From an uncultured Bacilli bacterium (lineage in GTDB: Bacteria; Bacillota_I; Bacilli_A; RF39; UBA660): DNA of 22,856 nt. Where the stretch lies: contig CAKPCA010000021.1 in assembly GCA_934141145.1 (NCBI GenBank), positions 1 to 22,856 of the forward strand, written 5' to 3'. Numbering within the stretch: position 1 is the first letter of the stretch; every line of letters begins with the position of its first letter. The notes beneath the pieces were generated by a model, which was not told the origin of the DNA, searched no databases, and saw nothing but the letters and a program-made list of their open reading frames with translations. The position numbers were made by a program, and so were the translations under genes. Positions 1 through 7,911 of this stretch are shown in pieces.

Positions 1-291
1 AAGAAGGAGTTAGAAACTATGCCAAAAGATAAGATAGTAGATAAATATATAACAAAAGTAACAATAGTAAATAATGATCCAGAGTTTATGAGTTATATGA
101 GTGAAGAAGAAGATAAAAGGAAGATACAAAATAGTTTATATAATGAGGCAAAAGAAGATGGCATAGAACAAGGAATAAAGGAAGGCTCCATAGCAGTAGC
201 AAGAAATATGTTAAATAAAAATATGAAAATAGAAGAAATATCAGAACTAACGGGTCTTTCTATAGAAATAATAAAAGGTATTAATAAATAA
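1..291 (+). CDS. Rpn/YhgA-type PD-(D/E)XK nuclease (putative transposase), C-terminal part only
   Basis: The reading frame is open to the first base of the window, so this is the 3' end of a longer gene; the internal ATG at 19 need not be the start. The tail is acidic and lysine-rich (EAKEDGIEQGIKEGS) and is followed by a small helical unit ending in MKIEEISELTGLSIEIIKGI. That pattern is typical of the C-terminus of the Rpn/YhgA-like family (PF12784/PF04754), whose N-terminal PD-(D/E)XK nuclease core would lie upstream of the window. Members are linked to recombination-promoting DNA cleavage and are often multicopy. The catalytic residues are not visible here, so activity cannot be judged. 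It ends in TAA, and the downstream helicase gene lies in the same frame 36 bases later. Confidence 0.75.
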   Translation, partial: KKELETMPKDKIVDKYITKVTIVNNDPEFMSYMSEEEDKRKIQNSLYNEAKEDGIEQGIKEGSIAVARNMLNKNMKIEEISELTGLSIEIIKGINK

Positions 292-327
292 TACTTTTTC
301 TTTGGTGATACTATTATCAAAAATAAT

Positions 328-1821
328 GTGTTTCAAAAATTATTAACGTTTATTAACCATAAAAAATATTTAAAAAAAGAACTTATACACAGCAAAAATA
401 TATTAGATAACATAAATGGATATAAATTAGATTATAATCAGAGATTATCTATAGTATGTGATGAAGAAAGTACTTTAGTAATCGCAGGAGCAGGATCTGG
501 AAAAACATTAACAATAGTTGGTAAAATAAGATATTTAATTGAAAGAAAAAATGTAAGTCCCAAAGATATACTATGTATATCTTTTACTAATAATACTGTA
601 AATAGTCTAAAAAATTCTTTAAGCAAAAATTATAATTATAATATCGACATATATACATTTCATAAACTTGCGCTAAACATAATTAATGATAAAAATATTA
701 ATATATCTATGCCAGATACTTTAAATTATATTGTAGATGAATTCTTTTATTGTAATTTTAGTAATATTCTTATAAACAATGATATAAAATGTTGTTTAAA
801 AAAATTAATAATTACCTTTATAAATCTATTTAAATCTAATAATTATGATATATCATATTTTGAAAAAATATTTATTAAAAATAGTAAAGAGAAAAATAAA
901 CAGATTAGATATAATAATTATGTACTTTTAAAGTTAATAAAAGAAATATATATTATATATGAAAGAGAACTAAAATCATGTAATATGATAGACTTTAATG
1001 ACATGATTAATTATGCTATTGATAAAGTAGAAAATAGTAATATATCATATAAATATATAATTATTGATGAATATCAAGATACATCATTTGTAAAATATCA
1101 ACTTATTAAAAAAATAAAAGAAAAATGTAAAAGTAAAATAATGGCAGTAGGTGATGACTTTCAGTCTATATATAGATTTACAGGATGCAATTTAGATATA
1201 TTTTTAAAGTTTAAAAAATATTATGGAAAAACAAAAATAATAAAGATTAAAAAAACTTATAGAAATTCAAAAGAATTAATTAGTGTAGCAGGATCTTTTA
1301 TAATGAAAAATCCAAAACAAATGATAAAAATAATGCATTCTAATAAAAGTATAAATAAACCAATAAAAATTGTTTATTATAATGATTTGCAATCAAAATT
1401 TATAGATATAATAAAATCAATTGATACCAAGATATTAATTTTAGTAAGAAATAATAACGATATAAACAAATTAATTGGAAATTTAATTTCTAAAAAAGAT
1501 GATAGTTTAATATATAAAAATATTTGCATGAGATATTTGACTGTGCATAAATCTAAGGGATTAGAAGAAGAAAATGTAATCGTTTTAAATATGAATAATT
1601 CTTATTTAGGTTTTCCTAATAAAATAGTAAATAATAAGATCCTAGATTATGTTCTTACTATTAAAGATTCTTATTTATATGAAGAAGAAAGAAGACTTTT
1701 TTATGTCGCACTTACAAGAACTAAAAATAATGTATATCTATTTTGCAACAAAAATAATCCATCTATTTTTATTAAAGAATTAATAAAAGAACATTCTAAC
1801 AATATACAAATTATAAATTAA
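328..1821 (+). CDS. UvrD/Rep-family SF1 DNA helicase, helicase IV-like
   Basis: A 497-residue superfamily 1A helicase with all core motifs in order: Q38 in LDYNQR, Walker A AGAGSGKT (53-60), ISFTN (84-88), DEYQD (247-251), VGDDFQSIYRF (274-284), TYRNS (310-314), VHKSKG (406-411) and RRLFYVALTRTK (455-466). It should couple ATP hydrolysis to 3'-5' translocation on single-stranded DNA. The AVGDDFQSIYRFTG stretch resembles helicase IV (HelD) more than UvrD or PcrA. It is shorter than UvrD/PcrA (about 700 residues), and no extra nuclease domain is visible. The start is uncertain: GTG at 328 has no SD at normal spacing. GGTGA at 304-308 would instead suit an ATT start at 313, in the same frame. 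The upstream frame stays open back to the stop of the preceding gene. Confidence 0.88.
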   Translation: MFQKLLTFINHKKYLKKELIHSKNILDNINGYKLDYNQRLSIVCDEESTLVIAGAGSGKTLTIVGKIRYLIERKNVSPKDILCISFTNNTVNSLKNSLSKNYNYNIDIYTFHKLALNIINDKNINISMPDTLNYIVDEFFYCNFSNILINNDIKCCLKKLIITFINLFKSNNYDISYFEKIFIKNSKEKNKQIRYNNYVLLKLIKEIYIIYERELKSCNMIDFNDMINYAIDKVENSNISYKYIIIDEYQDTSFVKYQLIKKIKEKCKSKIMAVGDDFQSIYRFTGCNLDIFLKFKKYYGKTKIIKIKKTYRNSKELISVAGSFIMKNPKQMIKIMHSNKSINKPIKIVYYNDLQSKFIDIIKSIDTKILILVRNNNDINKLIGNLISKKDDSLIYKNICMRYLTVHKSKGLEEENVIVLNMNNSYLGFPNKIVNNKILDYVLTIKDSYLYEEERRLFYVALTRTKNNVYLFCNKNNPSIFIKELIKEHSNNIQIIN

Positions 1822-1822
1822 T

Positions 1823-1831
1823 TGTTATAAT
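1823..1831 (+). promoter_or_regulatory. Extended -10 promoter for uppS
   Basis: TGTTATAAT, a TGN extended -10 with a perfect TATAAT, begins just after the TAA of the helicase gene and sits about 26 bases before the uppS ATG. No good -35 is seen at 17-bp spacing, as is common for extended -10 promoters. Confidence 0.6.
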
Positions 1832-1857
1832 ATATAAATATAGTTAGGAGTGAAATA

Positions 1858-2565
1858 ATGGAAAATTTAAAAATCCCAAATCATTTAGCGATAATAATGG
1901 ATGGTAATGGAAGATGGGCAAAACAAAGAGGAAAAAAGAGAAGTATGGGTCACTTAGAAGGAAGTAAGACCTTAGAAGATTTAGCAGTATACGCTGTAAG
2001 AAGAGGTATAAAAGTACTTAGTGTATATGCTTTTTCAACAGATAATTTTAAACGTAGTGAAGATGAAGTTTCATATCTAATGAATCTTTTTACAACTCTT
2101 TTTAAAACAAAACTAAAAAAAATACAGAATGAAGGTATAAAAGTAGTTTTTTCTGGTAGAAAGCATCCTTTAAGTGATGAAGTATTAGATGCTATGGATA
2201 AAATTGTAGAAAAAACAAAAAATAATAAAAACGGAATATTAAACATATGTATTAACTATGGTGGTCAAGAAGAAATAGTAGATGCTACTAAAAAAATTGC
2301 AAAAGATATAGAAAATGGAAAGTTAAAAGAAGAAGATTTAAATAAAGAAATATTTAATAAATATTTATATCAAGACTTGCCACCAATAGATTTACTTATA
2401 AGAACAAGTGGTGAATATAGAGTAAGTAACTTTATGTTATATCAAATGTCATATAGTGAATTTTATTTTACAGATACATTGTTTCCAGATTTTAAAGAAA
2501 GTGAACTAGATAAAGCAATAGAAAGTTATAATCATAGAGATAGAAGATTTGGAAATGCAAAATAA
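1858..2565 (+). CDS. uppS: Isoprenyl transferase, undecaprenyl diphosphate synthase
   Basis: A 235-residue cis-prenyltransferase that condenses isopentenyl diphosphate onto farnesyl diphosphate, making the C55 lipid carrier for peptidoglycan and other wall polymers. The family signatures are intact: HLAIIMDGNGRWAK with catalytic Asp15, FSTDNFKRS (59-67), RTSGEYR (182-188) and YSEFYFTDTLFPDF with Glu201. These hold the diphosphate-binding arginines and the Mg-site glutamate. Length is at the low end of the usual 235-260. The ATG at 1858 has TTAGGAG as SD 8-12 bases upstream and its own extended -10 promoter. cdsA, which often follows uppS, is absent; a diguanylate cyclase follows instead. Confidence 0.95.
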   Translation: MENLKIPNHLAIIMDGNGRWAKQRGKKRSMGHLEGSKTLEDLAVYAVRRGIKVLSVYAFSTDNFKRSEDEVSYLMNLFTTLFKTKLKKIQNEGIKVVFSGRKHPLSDEVLDAMDKIVEKTKNNKNGILNICINYGGQEEIVDATKKIAKDIENGKLKEEDLNKEIFNKYLYQDLPPIDLLIRTSGEYRVSNFMLYQMSYSEFYFTDTLFPDFKESELDKAIESYNHRDRRFGNAK

Positions 2566-2594
2566 TGTACAAAATTAAATTTTAGTCATATAAT
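2566..2594 (+). promoter_or_regulatory. Promoter for the GGDEF gene
   Basis: TGTACA at 2566-2571 (four of six matches to TTGACA), a 17-base spacer, then a perfect TATAAT at 2589-2594. The predicted RNA start is near 2601, just upstream of a hairpin and about 50 bases before the ATG. Confidence 0.55.
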
Positions 2595-2605
2595 ATTTAT
2601 GCAGA

Positions 2606-2632
2606 AAAATATACTTGATTTAAGTATATTTT
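2606..2632 (+). promoter_or_regulatory. 5'-UTR hairpin ahead of the GGDEF gene
   Basis: An 11-bp perfect stem (AAAATATACTT / AAGTATATTTT) with loop GATTT. It lies between the predicted RNA start and the G-rich SD (GGGGG, 2640-2644), so it would form at the very 5' end of the mRNA. It lacks a long T tract beyond the stem. It could instead act as a weak bidirectional terminator after uppS. Confidence 0.5.
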
Positions 2633-2651
2633 CATCTTTGGGGGAATAAAA

Positions 2652-3392
2652 ATGAATTTTTATAAGAGTATTTTAGAAAATATACAAAGTTATATAATTA
2701 TTAAAGATAAATTAAATAATGTAGTATGGTATAACGATAAAAAAGCATTAGAAATTGATAGCTTACCTAGCATAAACTCTTTTTATGAATTAGATAATAA
2801 GTTTTATGACTGTGTATCTAGAATTATTGAATTAAAGAATGAAAAATGTATTTTAAAAGAATATAGAGATGTTTCTGAGTATGTTAATCAAATAGAAAAA
2901 TTAAACAAAGATCATTTAACAGGACTTTATACAAGAAATAAAATAATAGAGAAACTTGAAAGATTAAACAATTTATCAAAAGAACATAATGAAACTTTTT
3001 CGTTAGTTATGGGAGATATTGACTATTTTAAAAGTATAAATGATGAATTTGGTCATTTAAATGGTGATGAAGTATTAAAATATGTTAGTAGTACTATAAA
3101 AGATGTTCTGGGTTTAAGAGGAATTGTTGGAAGATTTGGAGGAGAAGAGTTTATAATCATTCTTCCAGGTAAGGATTCAACAGATGCTTACAATTTAATA
3201 GAAGTTGTTCGTGATATTTTATCAAATAGTAAAGTAAAAATCGATGGAAAAGAAACTAATGTTACAATGACATTTGGAATATCTTCAAGTACAGGGGATA
3301 AAAATATAAAAAGTCTTATAGAAGAAGCGGATAAAGCATTATATAATGGAAAAAGAACTGGAAGAAATAAAACATTAATTTACGAAGAATAG
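2652..3392 (+). CDS. Diguanylate cyclase with GGDEF domain and short N-terminal PAS-like region
   Basis: A 246-residue protein expected to make cyclic di-GMP from two GTP. Residues about 5-75 look like a small PAS-type sensor (ENIQSYIIIKDKLNNVVWYN), and a short linker leads to DHLTGLYTRN (87-96). The GGDEF domain has the metal-binding acids in MGDIDYFK (D122, D124) and an intact active-site GGEEF (163-167). The RxxD inhibitory I-site expected at 154-157 reads GLRG, so product inhibition through that site is unlikely. No membrane segment is seen, so it is probably cytosolic. The ATG at 2652 has a strong G-rich SD. A terminator overlapping the TAG stop suggests a single-gene unit. Confidence 0.9.
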   Translation: MNFYKSILENIQSYIIIKDKLNNVVWYNDKKALEIDSLPSINSFYELDNKFYDCVSRIIELKNEKCILKEYRDVSEYVNQIEKLNKDHLTGLYTRNKIIEKLERLNNLSKEHNETFSLVMGDIDYFKSINDEFGHLNGDEVLKYVSSTIKDVLGLRGIVGRFGGEEFIIILPGKDSTDAYNLIEVVRDILSNSKVKIDGKETNVTMTFGISSSTGDKNIKSLIEEADKALYNGKRTGRNKTLIYEE

Positions 3393-3417
3393 TCAAATAA
3401 GATTGATTATTCTTTTT
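3386..3417 (+). terminator. Intrinsic terminator after the GGDEF gene
   Basis: An 11-bp stem, AGAATAGTCAA / TTGATTATTCT with one G-U pair and loop ATAAGA, runs into TTTTT. The left arm includes the TAG stop codon. Confidence 0.75.
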
Positions 3418-3446
3418 GTTTATTTTATAATATATATTAGTTAGTT

Positions 3447-3452
3447 TATAAT
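3447..3452 (+). promoter_or_regulatory. -10 element for the lipid kinase operon
   Basis: A perfect TATAAT. The implied RNA start near 3459 falls on the first in-frame ATG, which argues that translation starts at the second ATG (3477), behind AGGGAG. No clear -35 is seen. Confidence 0.5.
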
Positions 3453-3476
3453 ATTAATATGTTAGGGAGAAATGCC

Positions 3477-4406
3477 ATGAAAAAATGCATAATGATTTAT
3501 AATTCAAAAAGTGGTAAATCAAAATCAGATAATATATTTAATACATTTTATGAAGTAATTAACGAATATGGATACGATTTACAAATAATATTTACTAAAC
3601 GAAAAGGACACGCAACAACTATAGTAAAAAAATTACCTGATGAAGTAGATCTTGTAATAGCCGCAGGTGGAGATGGAACTTTAAATGAAGTTATAACAGG
3701 TAATTTAAAAAGAAATAAAAAATTATTACTTGCGCAACTTCCAATAGGTACAACAAATGATGTAGGAACAATGTATGGATATAACTCTGACTATGTTAAC
3801 GATTTAAGATTATTACTAGAAGGTACAATAAAGAATATAGATGTTTGTATGATAAATAATAAACCTTTTATATATTTTGCTGGAATTGGTAATTTAGTTA
3901 ATGTATCTTATGATACTCCAAGAAGACTAAAGGAAAAATATGGTAGATTAGGATATATTATTTATGGAATAAAAGAATTTCAAGGTAGACTTAAAATGTA
4001 TAATTTAAGATATACTATTGATGGACAAACTCATAAAGGTAAATATTCATTTGTATTTATTACTAATAGTTCAAGAATTGCAGGATTTGATAATATATAT
4101 GATGATGTAAAATTAGATGATAATAAATTTGAAGTATTATTTGCAAATATTACTTCTAAGGCATCATTAATAAAGAATTTGTATATACTTAAAACAAAGG
4201 ATGTTAGAGAATTACCAGATTGTGAATATTATAAGACTGATAATTTGAAGATAGAATTTGATAGTGTACTACCTGATTCTTGGTGTATAGATGGTGAAGA
4301 ATTAAAACATAAAAGAAAAAGTTTTAATTTTACAATAAGTAAAGAAATAAGTTTATTAGTCCCAAAAACTAATATAGATAAGTTATTTGTGAATAAGGAA
4401 GAGTAA
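3477..4406 (+). CDS. Diacylglycerol kinase family lipid kinase (YegS/DgkB-like)
   Basis: A 309-residue soluble lipid kinase of the DAGK catalytic family (PF00781). Such enzymes phosphorylate diacylglycerol or related lipids at the membrane face and, in DgkB, recycle diacylglycerol released by lipoteichoic acid synthesis. Visible motifs are the N-terminal IYNSKSGK, the nucleotide loop AAGGDGTLNE (62-71) and LPIGTTNDV (88-96). A C-terminal beta-rich lobe ends in WCIDGEEL, the usual DG(E/D) region. The ATG at 3477 is preferred over 3459 because AGGGAG lies eight bases upstream and the -10 leaves no leader for 3459. The PF06541 gene follows after 11 bases, so the two are probably co-transcribed. 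The lipid substrate cannot be told from sequence. Confidence 0.9.
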   Translation: MKKCIMIYNSKSGKSKSDNIFNTFYEVINEYGYDLQIIFTKRKGHATTIVKKLPDEVDLVIAAGGDGTLNEVITGNLKRNKKLLLAQLPIGTTNDVGTMYGYNSDYVNDLRLLLEGTIKNIDVCMINNKPFIYFAGIGNLVNVSYDTPRRLKEKYGRLGYIIYGIKEFQGRLKMYNLRYTIDGQTHKGKYSFVFITNSSRIAGFDNIYDDVKLDDNKFEVLFANITSKASLIKNLYILKTKDVRELPDCEYYKTDNLKIEFDSVLPDSWCIDGEELKHKRKSFNFTISKEISLLVPKTNIDKLFVNKEE

Positions 4407-4417
4407 AGAGGTAAATT

Positions 4418-5059
4418 ATGAAGTTTGATATAAGAATAGTATTTTTGTTGTTTATAATATATGCTTTTATAGGTTGGGTAATAGAAGTAATAGATGCATA
4501 TATTAAAACAGGTAAATTTGTCAATAGAGGTTTTTTAATAGGACCATATTGTCCTGTTTATGGTGTTGGATGTACACTTATGATAATATTACTTTCTAAG
4601 TATTTAGATGATATTGTTGTATTATTTTTTATGTGCATAGTAACTTTTTCGATATTAGAATATATGACAAGTTTTGTTATGGAAAAGTTATTTAAAGCAA
4701 GATGGTGGGATTATAGTAATAAAAGATTTAATATTAACGGTAGAATATGTTTAGAGACTATGATTCCATTTGGTCTTGGTGGTGTATTTGTTATGTATGT
4801 TGTTAATCCAGTTATTATGTATGTTTTAACTAGTATGCCAGATATTTTACTTACAATATTTAGTATTGTTATTGGAATACTTTATACGCTTGATTTATGT
4901 GTATCAGTAAAAGTTATATCAAATCTTAAAATGACTGCCAAAAATATTAAAAAAGACAGTACAATAGAAATAACAAGAAAAGTAAAAGAAATTTTATCAA
5001 ATAAAAATTATATTAAAAGAAGATTAATCAAAGCATTTCCTAAATTAAAAATAAAATAA
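4418..5059 (+). CDS. PF06541 family membrane protein (putative ABC-transporter type IV, CmpB-like)
   Basis: A 213-residue integral membrane protein with about four or five hydrophobic segments in residues 1-165 and a basic cytosolic tail. Family hallmarks are FIGWVIEV near the N-terminus, VNRGFLIGPYCPVYGVG (36-52), and the LFKARWWDYS / NINGRICLE block around residues 92-112. The family is commonly annotated as a putative ABC-transporter permease, but no ATPase partner is nearby and its role is unknown. It has a GAGGTAAATT SD and follows the lipid kinase by 11 bases, suggesting a link to membrane lipid or envelope work. A terminator at its stop closes the operon. Confidence 0.8.
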   Translation: MKFDIRIVFLLFIIYAFIGWVIEVIDAYIKTGKFVNRGFLIGPYCPVYGVGCTLMIILLSKYLDDIVVLFFMCIVTFSILEYMTSFVMEKLFKARWWDYSNKRFNINGRICLETMIPFGLGGVFVMYVVNPVIMYVLTSMPDILLTIFSIVIGILYTLDLCVSVKVISNLKMTAKNIKKDSTIEITRKVKEILSNKNYIKRRLIKAFPKLKIK

Positions 5060-5082
5060 AGATTACGAATAATCTTTTTTTT
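5058..5082 (+). terminator. Intrinsic terminator after the PF06541 gene
   Basis: Stem AAAGATTA / TAATCTTT with loop CGAA, then T8. It starts inside the TAA stop codon. Confidence 0.85.
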
Positions 5083-5111
5083 ATTGCTAAAAATATTATT
5101 AGGTGAAGAAT

Positions 5112-6596
5112 ATGAATAATAAATCATTATGGAGTAAATATATAGATAATAATAAAAAAAATGAAAATGATAAATTTTCTAAGGTAGATGTATTAATAAT
5201 AGGTGGTGGACTATCTGGAATTAGTACTGCTTTTGAATTAAAAGATTCTAATTTAAATATATGTTTAATTGAAAGCAATAAAGTTGCAAGTGGTACGACA
5301 AGTCTAACAACTGGAAAACTTACATATTTACAAGATACTATATATACAGATTTATCTAAAATGCATAGCTTAAAAGAATCAGAAGAGTATTTAAAATCAC
5401 AATTATATGCTATAAAACATATTCAAGATATTGTTAAAAAGTATAAGATAGATTGTGATTTGATTAAAAATGATTCTTATATTTTTTGTACTAAAGATGA
5501 AGATATTAAAAAGATAGACGATGAATGTTCTATATTAAAAAAATTTAATATAGATTGTGAAATAACAAATGAATTACCTATTAAATTCCCATGTAAATAT
5601 GCTTTAAAAGTTAAAGATACATTTGTATTTAATCCAGTAAAATATATAAATGGATTAGTTGATGCTATTGATAACAAAATAAAAATATGTGAAGGTGTGC
5701 GAGCTCTTGAAGTAAAAAAAGAAAATGATATATATATTGTAAAAACAAATAAAAATGTTTTTAAAGCAAAATATGTAATAGTTTGTACTCATTATCCATT
5801 CTTTATATTACCAGGTTTAATTCCGTTTAAAACAAATATACAAAAATCACATGTAGTCGCATCAAAAGTAAATGATATAAAATATTTTAATGCAATTAGT
5901 ATTGGTAAAGAAACTTATTCTATTAGATATACTAAAGATAAAGATTCATATATAATTTTTGCAGGAGAAAGTTATAAAATGTCAAACCATATCAATTATG
6001 AAGAAAGAGAAAAAGAACTAGAATTAAAATTTAAAAAATACTTTAATACGGATATTGATTATACATGGTCTATACATGACATTACATCTAATGATTTATT
6101 ACCTTTAATTGGTAAAATAGATACTAACAATCTACTTACTGCGACTGCCTTTAACAAATGGGGAATGACTAATGGAATATTATCAGGAAAAGTACTTTCA
6201 GATATAGTACTAAATAATAAAAATGAGTTTATAGATTTATTTAAACTAAATAGAAAAATAACACTAAAAAGAGCATATAACTTTTTATGTGATTCATTAA
6301 ACATAAGTAAAATATTTTTAAGAACTAAAATAGATAAAAATAAAAGTTTCTATAACGATAGAGTAAAAATAGTTTCTATAGATGGTAAAAGCTATGGTAT
6401 TTACAAAGATGATAATGGTAAAAAGCATAAAATAAGAAATTTGTGCCCTCATATGAAATGCAGTTTAATATTTAATTTTATGGATAAAACTTGGGATTGT
6501 CCTTGTCATGGTTCTAGATTTGATATAGATGGTAATGTAATAAAAGGTCCAAGTGTACTTAATATAAAAATTGATGATTATAACAATAAATTATAA
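5112..6596 (+). CDS. FAD-dependent oxidoreductase with C-terminal Rieske [2Fe-2S] domain (YhfW-like)
   Basis: A 494-residue two-domain redox protein. The N-terminal DAO-type flavoprotein begins with a dinucleotide-binding site, VLIIGGGLSGISTAFEL (27-43), then IES at the end of the second strand and a DAO-like SGTTSLTTGKLTYL stretch (60-73). The end of the FAD fold is near FNKWGMTNGILSGK. The last 75 residues form a Rieske domain with cluster ligands C445/H447 and C463/H466, plus C450 and C465 placed to form the stabilising disulfide. Domain order and length match B. subtilis YhfW, whose substrate is unknown. Start: ATG 5112 behind AGGTGA (5101-5106); the in-frame GTG at 5103 lies inside that SD. 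tspO follows after 23 bases and is probably co-transcribed. Confidence 0.9.
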   Translation: MNNKSLWSKYIDNNKKNENDKFSKVDVLIIGGGLSGISTAFELKDSNLNICLIESNKVASGTTSLTTGKLTYLQDTIYTDLSKMHSLKESEEYLKSQLYAIKHIQDIVKKYKIDCDLIKNDSYIFCTKDEDIKKIDDECSILKKFNIDCEITNELPIKFPCKYALKVKDTFVFNPVKYINGLVDAIDNKIKICEGVRALEVKKENDIYIVKTNKNVFKAKYVIVCTHYPFFILPGLIPFKTNIQKSHVVASKVNDIKYFNAISIGKETYSIRYTKDKDSYIIFAGESYKMSNHINYEEREKELELKFKKYFNTDIDYTWSIHDITSNDLLPLIGKIDTNNLLTATAFNKWGMTNGILSGKVLSDIVLNNKNEFIDLFKLNRKITLKRAYNFLCDSLNISKIFLRTKIDKNKSFYNDRVKIVSIDGKSYGIYKDDNGKKHKIRNLCPHMKCSLIFNFMDKTWDCPCHGSRFDIDGNVIKGPSVLNIKIDDYNNKL

Positions 6597-6619
6597 ATAA
6601 AATATAATAGGAGGTAAAT

Positions 6620-7087
6620 ATGAAAAATATTGATTTTAAAAAATTATTCTTTTATATAATAACAACTATATTGATAGGTGCAGTACCAAGTATATTTACA
6701 TTTAAAAGTATGGGTATATATAATGAGTTAAATAGGCCACCACTTTCTCCACCATCTATTTTATTTCCTATAGCTTGGACTATACTTTATATATTAATGG
6801 GAATATCGATTTATATAATTGTTAAAAAAAATCCAAAAGATGTTAGTGAAGCAAAGTTAATATATTATGTTGCACTTGTAACAAATGCACTTTGGACTCC
6901 AATATTTTTTGGATTTAAAGAGTATTTTTTAGCCTTTTTATGGATTATTATGCTTATAGTATTTGTTAGTGCTATGATTATAAAATTTTATAAAATAGAT
7001 AAAACAAGTGCATATTTACAAATACCATATTTAATTTGGCTTCTTTTTGCAGCATATTTAAATTTTGGTATAGTTGTATTAAATTAA
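6620..7087 (+). CDS. TspO/MBR family membrane protein
   Basis: A 155-residue protein with five hydrophobic helices, the usual TspO topology and length. Conserved family blocks are present: NELNRPPLSPPSILFPIAWT (about 36-55), LYILMGIS, NALWTPIFFG, and the C-terminal PYLIWLLFAAYLNF. TspO proteins bind tetrapyrroles and affect porphyrin and stress responses; which ligand applies here is unknown. The ATG has a near-perfect AGGAGGT SD. It lies directly downstream of the Rieske/FAD protein, which suggests a redox or haem-related operon, but that is inference. A long inverted repeat begins four bases after its TAA. Confidence 0.92.
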   Translation: MKNIDFKKLFFYIITTILIGAVPSIFTFKSMGIYNELNRPPLSPPSILFPIAWTILYILMGISIYIIVKKNPKDVSEAKLIYYVALVTNALWTPIFFGFKEYFLAFLWIIMLIVFVSAMIIKFYKIDKTSAYLQIPYLIWLLFAAYLNFGIVVLN

Positions 7088-7090
7088 GAT

Positions 7091-7133
7091 AAAATATCCA
7101 TACTAGTTTTAGGTGATAAGTATGGATATTTTT
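7091..7133 (+). promoter_or_regulatory. 14-bp inverted repeat enclosing the SD and start codon of the YetF-like gene
   Basis: AAAATATCCATACT (7091-7104) and AGTATGGATATTTT (7119-7132) are exact reverse complements, with a 14-base loop. The loop holds the SD AGGTGA (7111-7116) and the right arm holds the ATG (7122-7124). The right arm ends in TTTTT, so the same stem could terminate the tspO transcript or, if read through, hide the start codon. Confidence 0.7.
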
Positions 7134-7841
7134 AATAATGATACATTTAATATAATAATAAGATGTGTAGTTGCAATGACTACTTTATTCTTTATGACAA
7201 AATTACTTGGTAAAAAACAAGTATCAGAACTAAGTTTATTTGATTATGTTGTTGGAATTTCAATAGGTAACTTTGCATCAGAAATGGCAATAAATTTAGA
7301 AGCAGAATTCTTTAATGCATTACTTGCAATAGTAGTATTTGGTCTTTTAGCATATATTATTTCAATATTAACATTAAAGAGTTTAAAATTAAGAAAATTT
7401 TTTGTAGGAGCACCTACTATATTAATAGAAAATGGTAAACTAATTTATAAAAACATGAAAAAAAGCATGATTGATGTAAATGATTTATTAAGTCAAGCAA
7501 GAGAAATGGGATATTTTGATTTAAGTGAAATAGAATATGCCATATTAGAAGCAAATGGTAAGATTAGTTTCTTAGTAAAAGGTGAGTATAAGAATGTAAC
7601 TATAAAAGATATGGATTTAAAAGCTCAAAAACAAGGACTATGTGCAAATGTAATAGTAGATGGAAATATAATGAATGATAATTTAAATAATATAGGAAAA
7701 GATGAAGAATGGTTAATTCATGAGTTAGATATAAGAGGAAAGAATGTTAGTGATATTTTACTTGCAACAATAGATAATAATGATAAACTAACTATATATG
7801 AAAGATATAAAGATATAGATAGTACAAAAGTTTTAGAATAA
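7122..7841 (+). CDS. YetF/DUF421 family membrane protein
   Basis: A 239-residue protein of the DUF421/YetF family (PF04239). The N-terminal half has three likely membrane helices around the family signature LLGKKQVSELSLFDYVVGIS and IGNFASEMA. The soluble C-terminal half has the usual FVGAPTILIENGKL, LLSQAREMGYFDLSEIEYAILEANG and the late DELDIRGKN-like region. Function is unknown; relatives in Bacillus are linked to spore or envelope traits. The start is ATG 7122, five bases after AGGTGA; the in-frame GTG at 7113 is part of that SD. The start region sits in a 14-bp hairpin, so translation may be controlled. A terminator overlaps the stop. Confidence 0.9.
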   Translation: MDIFNNDTFNIIIRCVVAMTTLFFMTKLLGKKQVSELSLFDYVVGISIGNFASEMAINLEAEFFNALLAIVVFGLLAYIISILTLKSLKLRKFFVGAPTILIENGKLIYKNMKKSMIDVNDLLSQAREMGYFDLSEIEYAILEANGKISFLVKGEYKNVTIKDMDLKAQKQGLCANVIVDGNIMNDNLNNIGKDEEWLIHELDIRGKNVSDILLATIDNNDKLTIYERYKDIDSTKVLE

Positions 7842-7854
7842 TAAAACTTTTTTT
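7826..7854 (+). terminator. Intrinsic terminator after the YetF-like gene
   Basis: A 10-bp perfect stem AAAAGTTTTA / TAAAACTTTT with loop GAATAA, then TTT. It overlaps the last codons and the TAA at 7839-7841. Confidence 0.75.
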
Positions 7855-7862
7855 ATTATGTG

Positions 7863-7871
7863 TGTTATAAT
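7863..7871 (+). promoter_or_regulatory. Extended -10 promoter for the kinase-like gene pair
   Basis: TGTTATAAT, a TGN extended -10, begins 9 bases after the preceding terminator. The predicted RNA start is near 7878, leaving a leader of about 60 bases before the ATG at 7941. Confidence 0.6.
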
Positions 7872-7911
7872 TAAAGTGTAATAATTTGACTAAAAGTATG
7901 TATTTTGTTAG

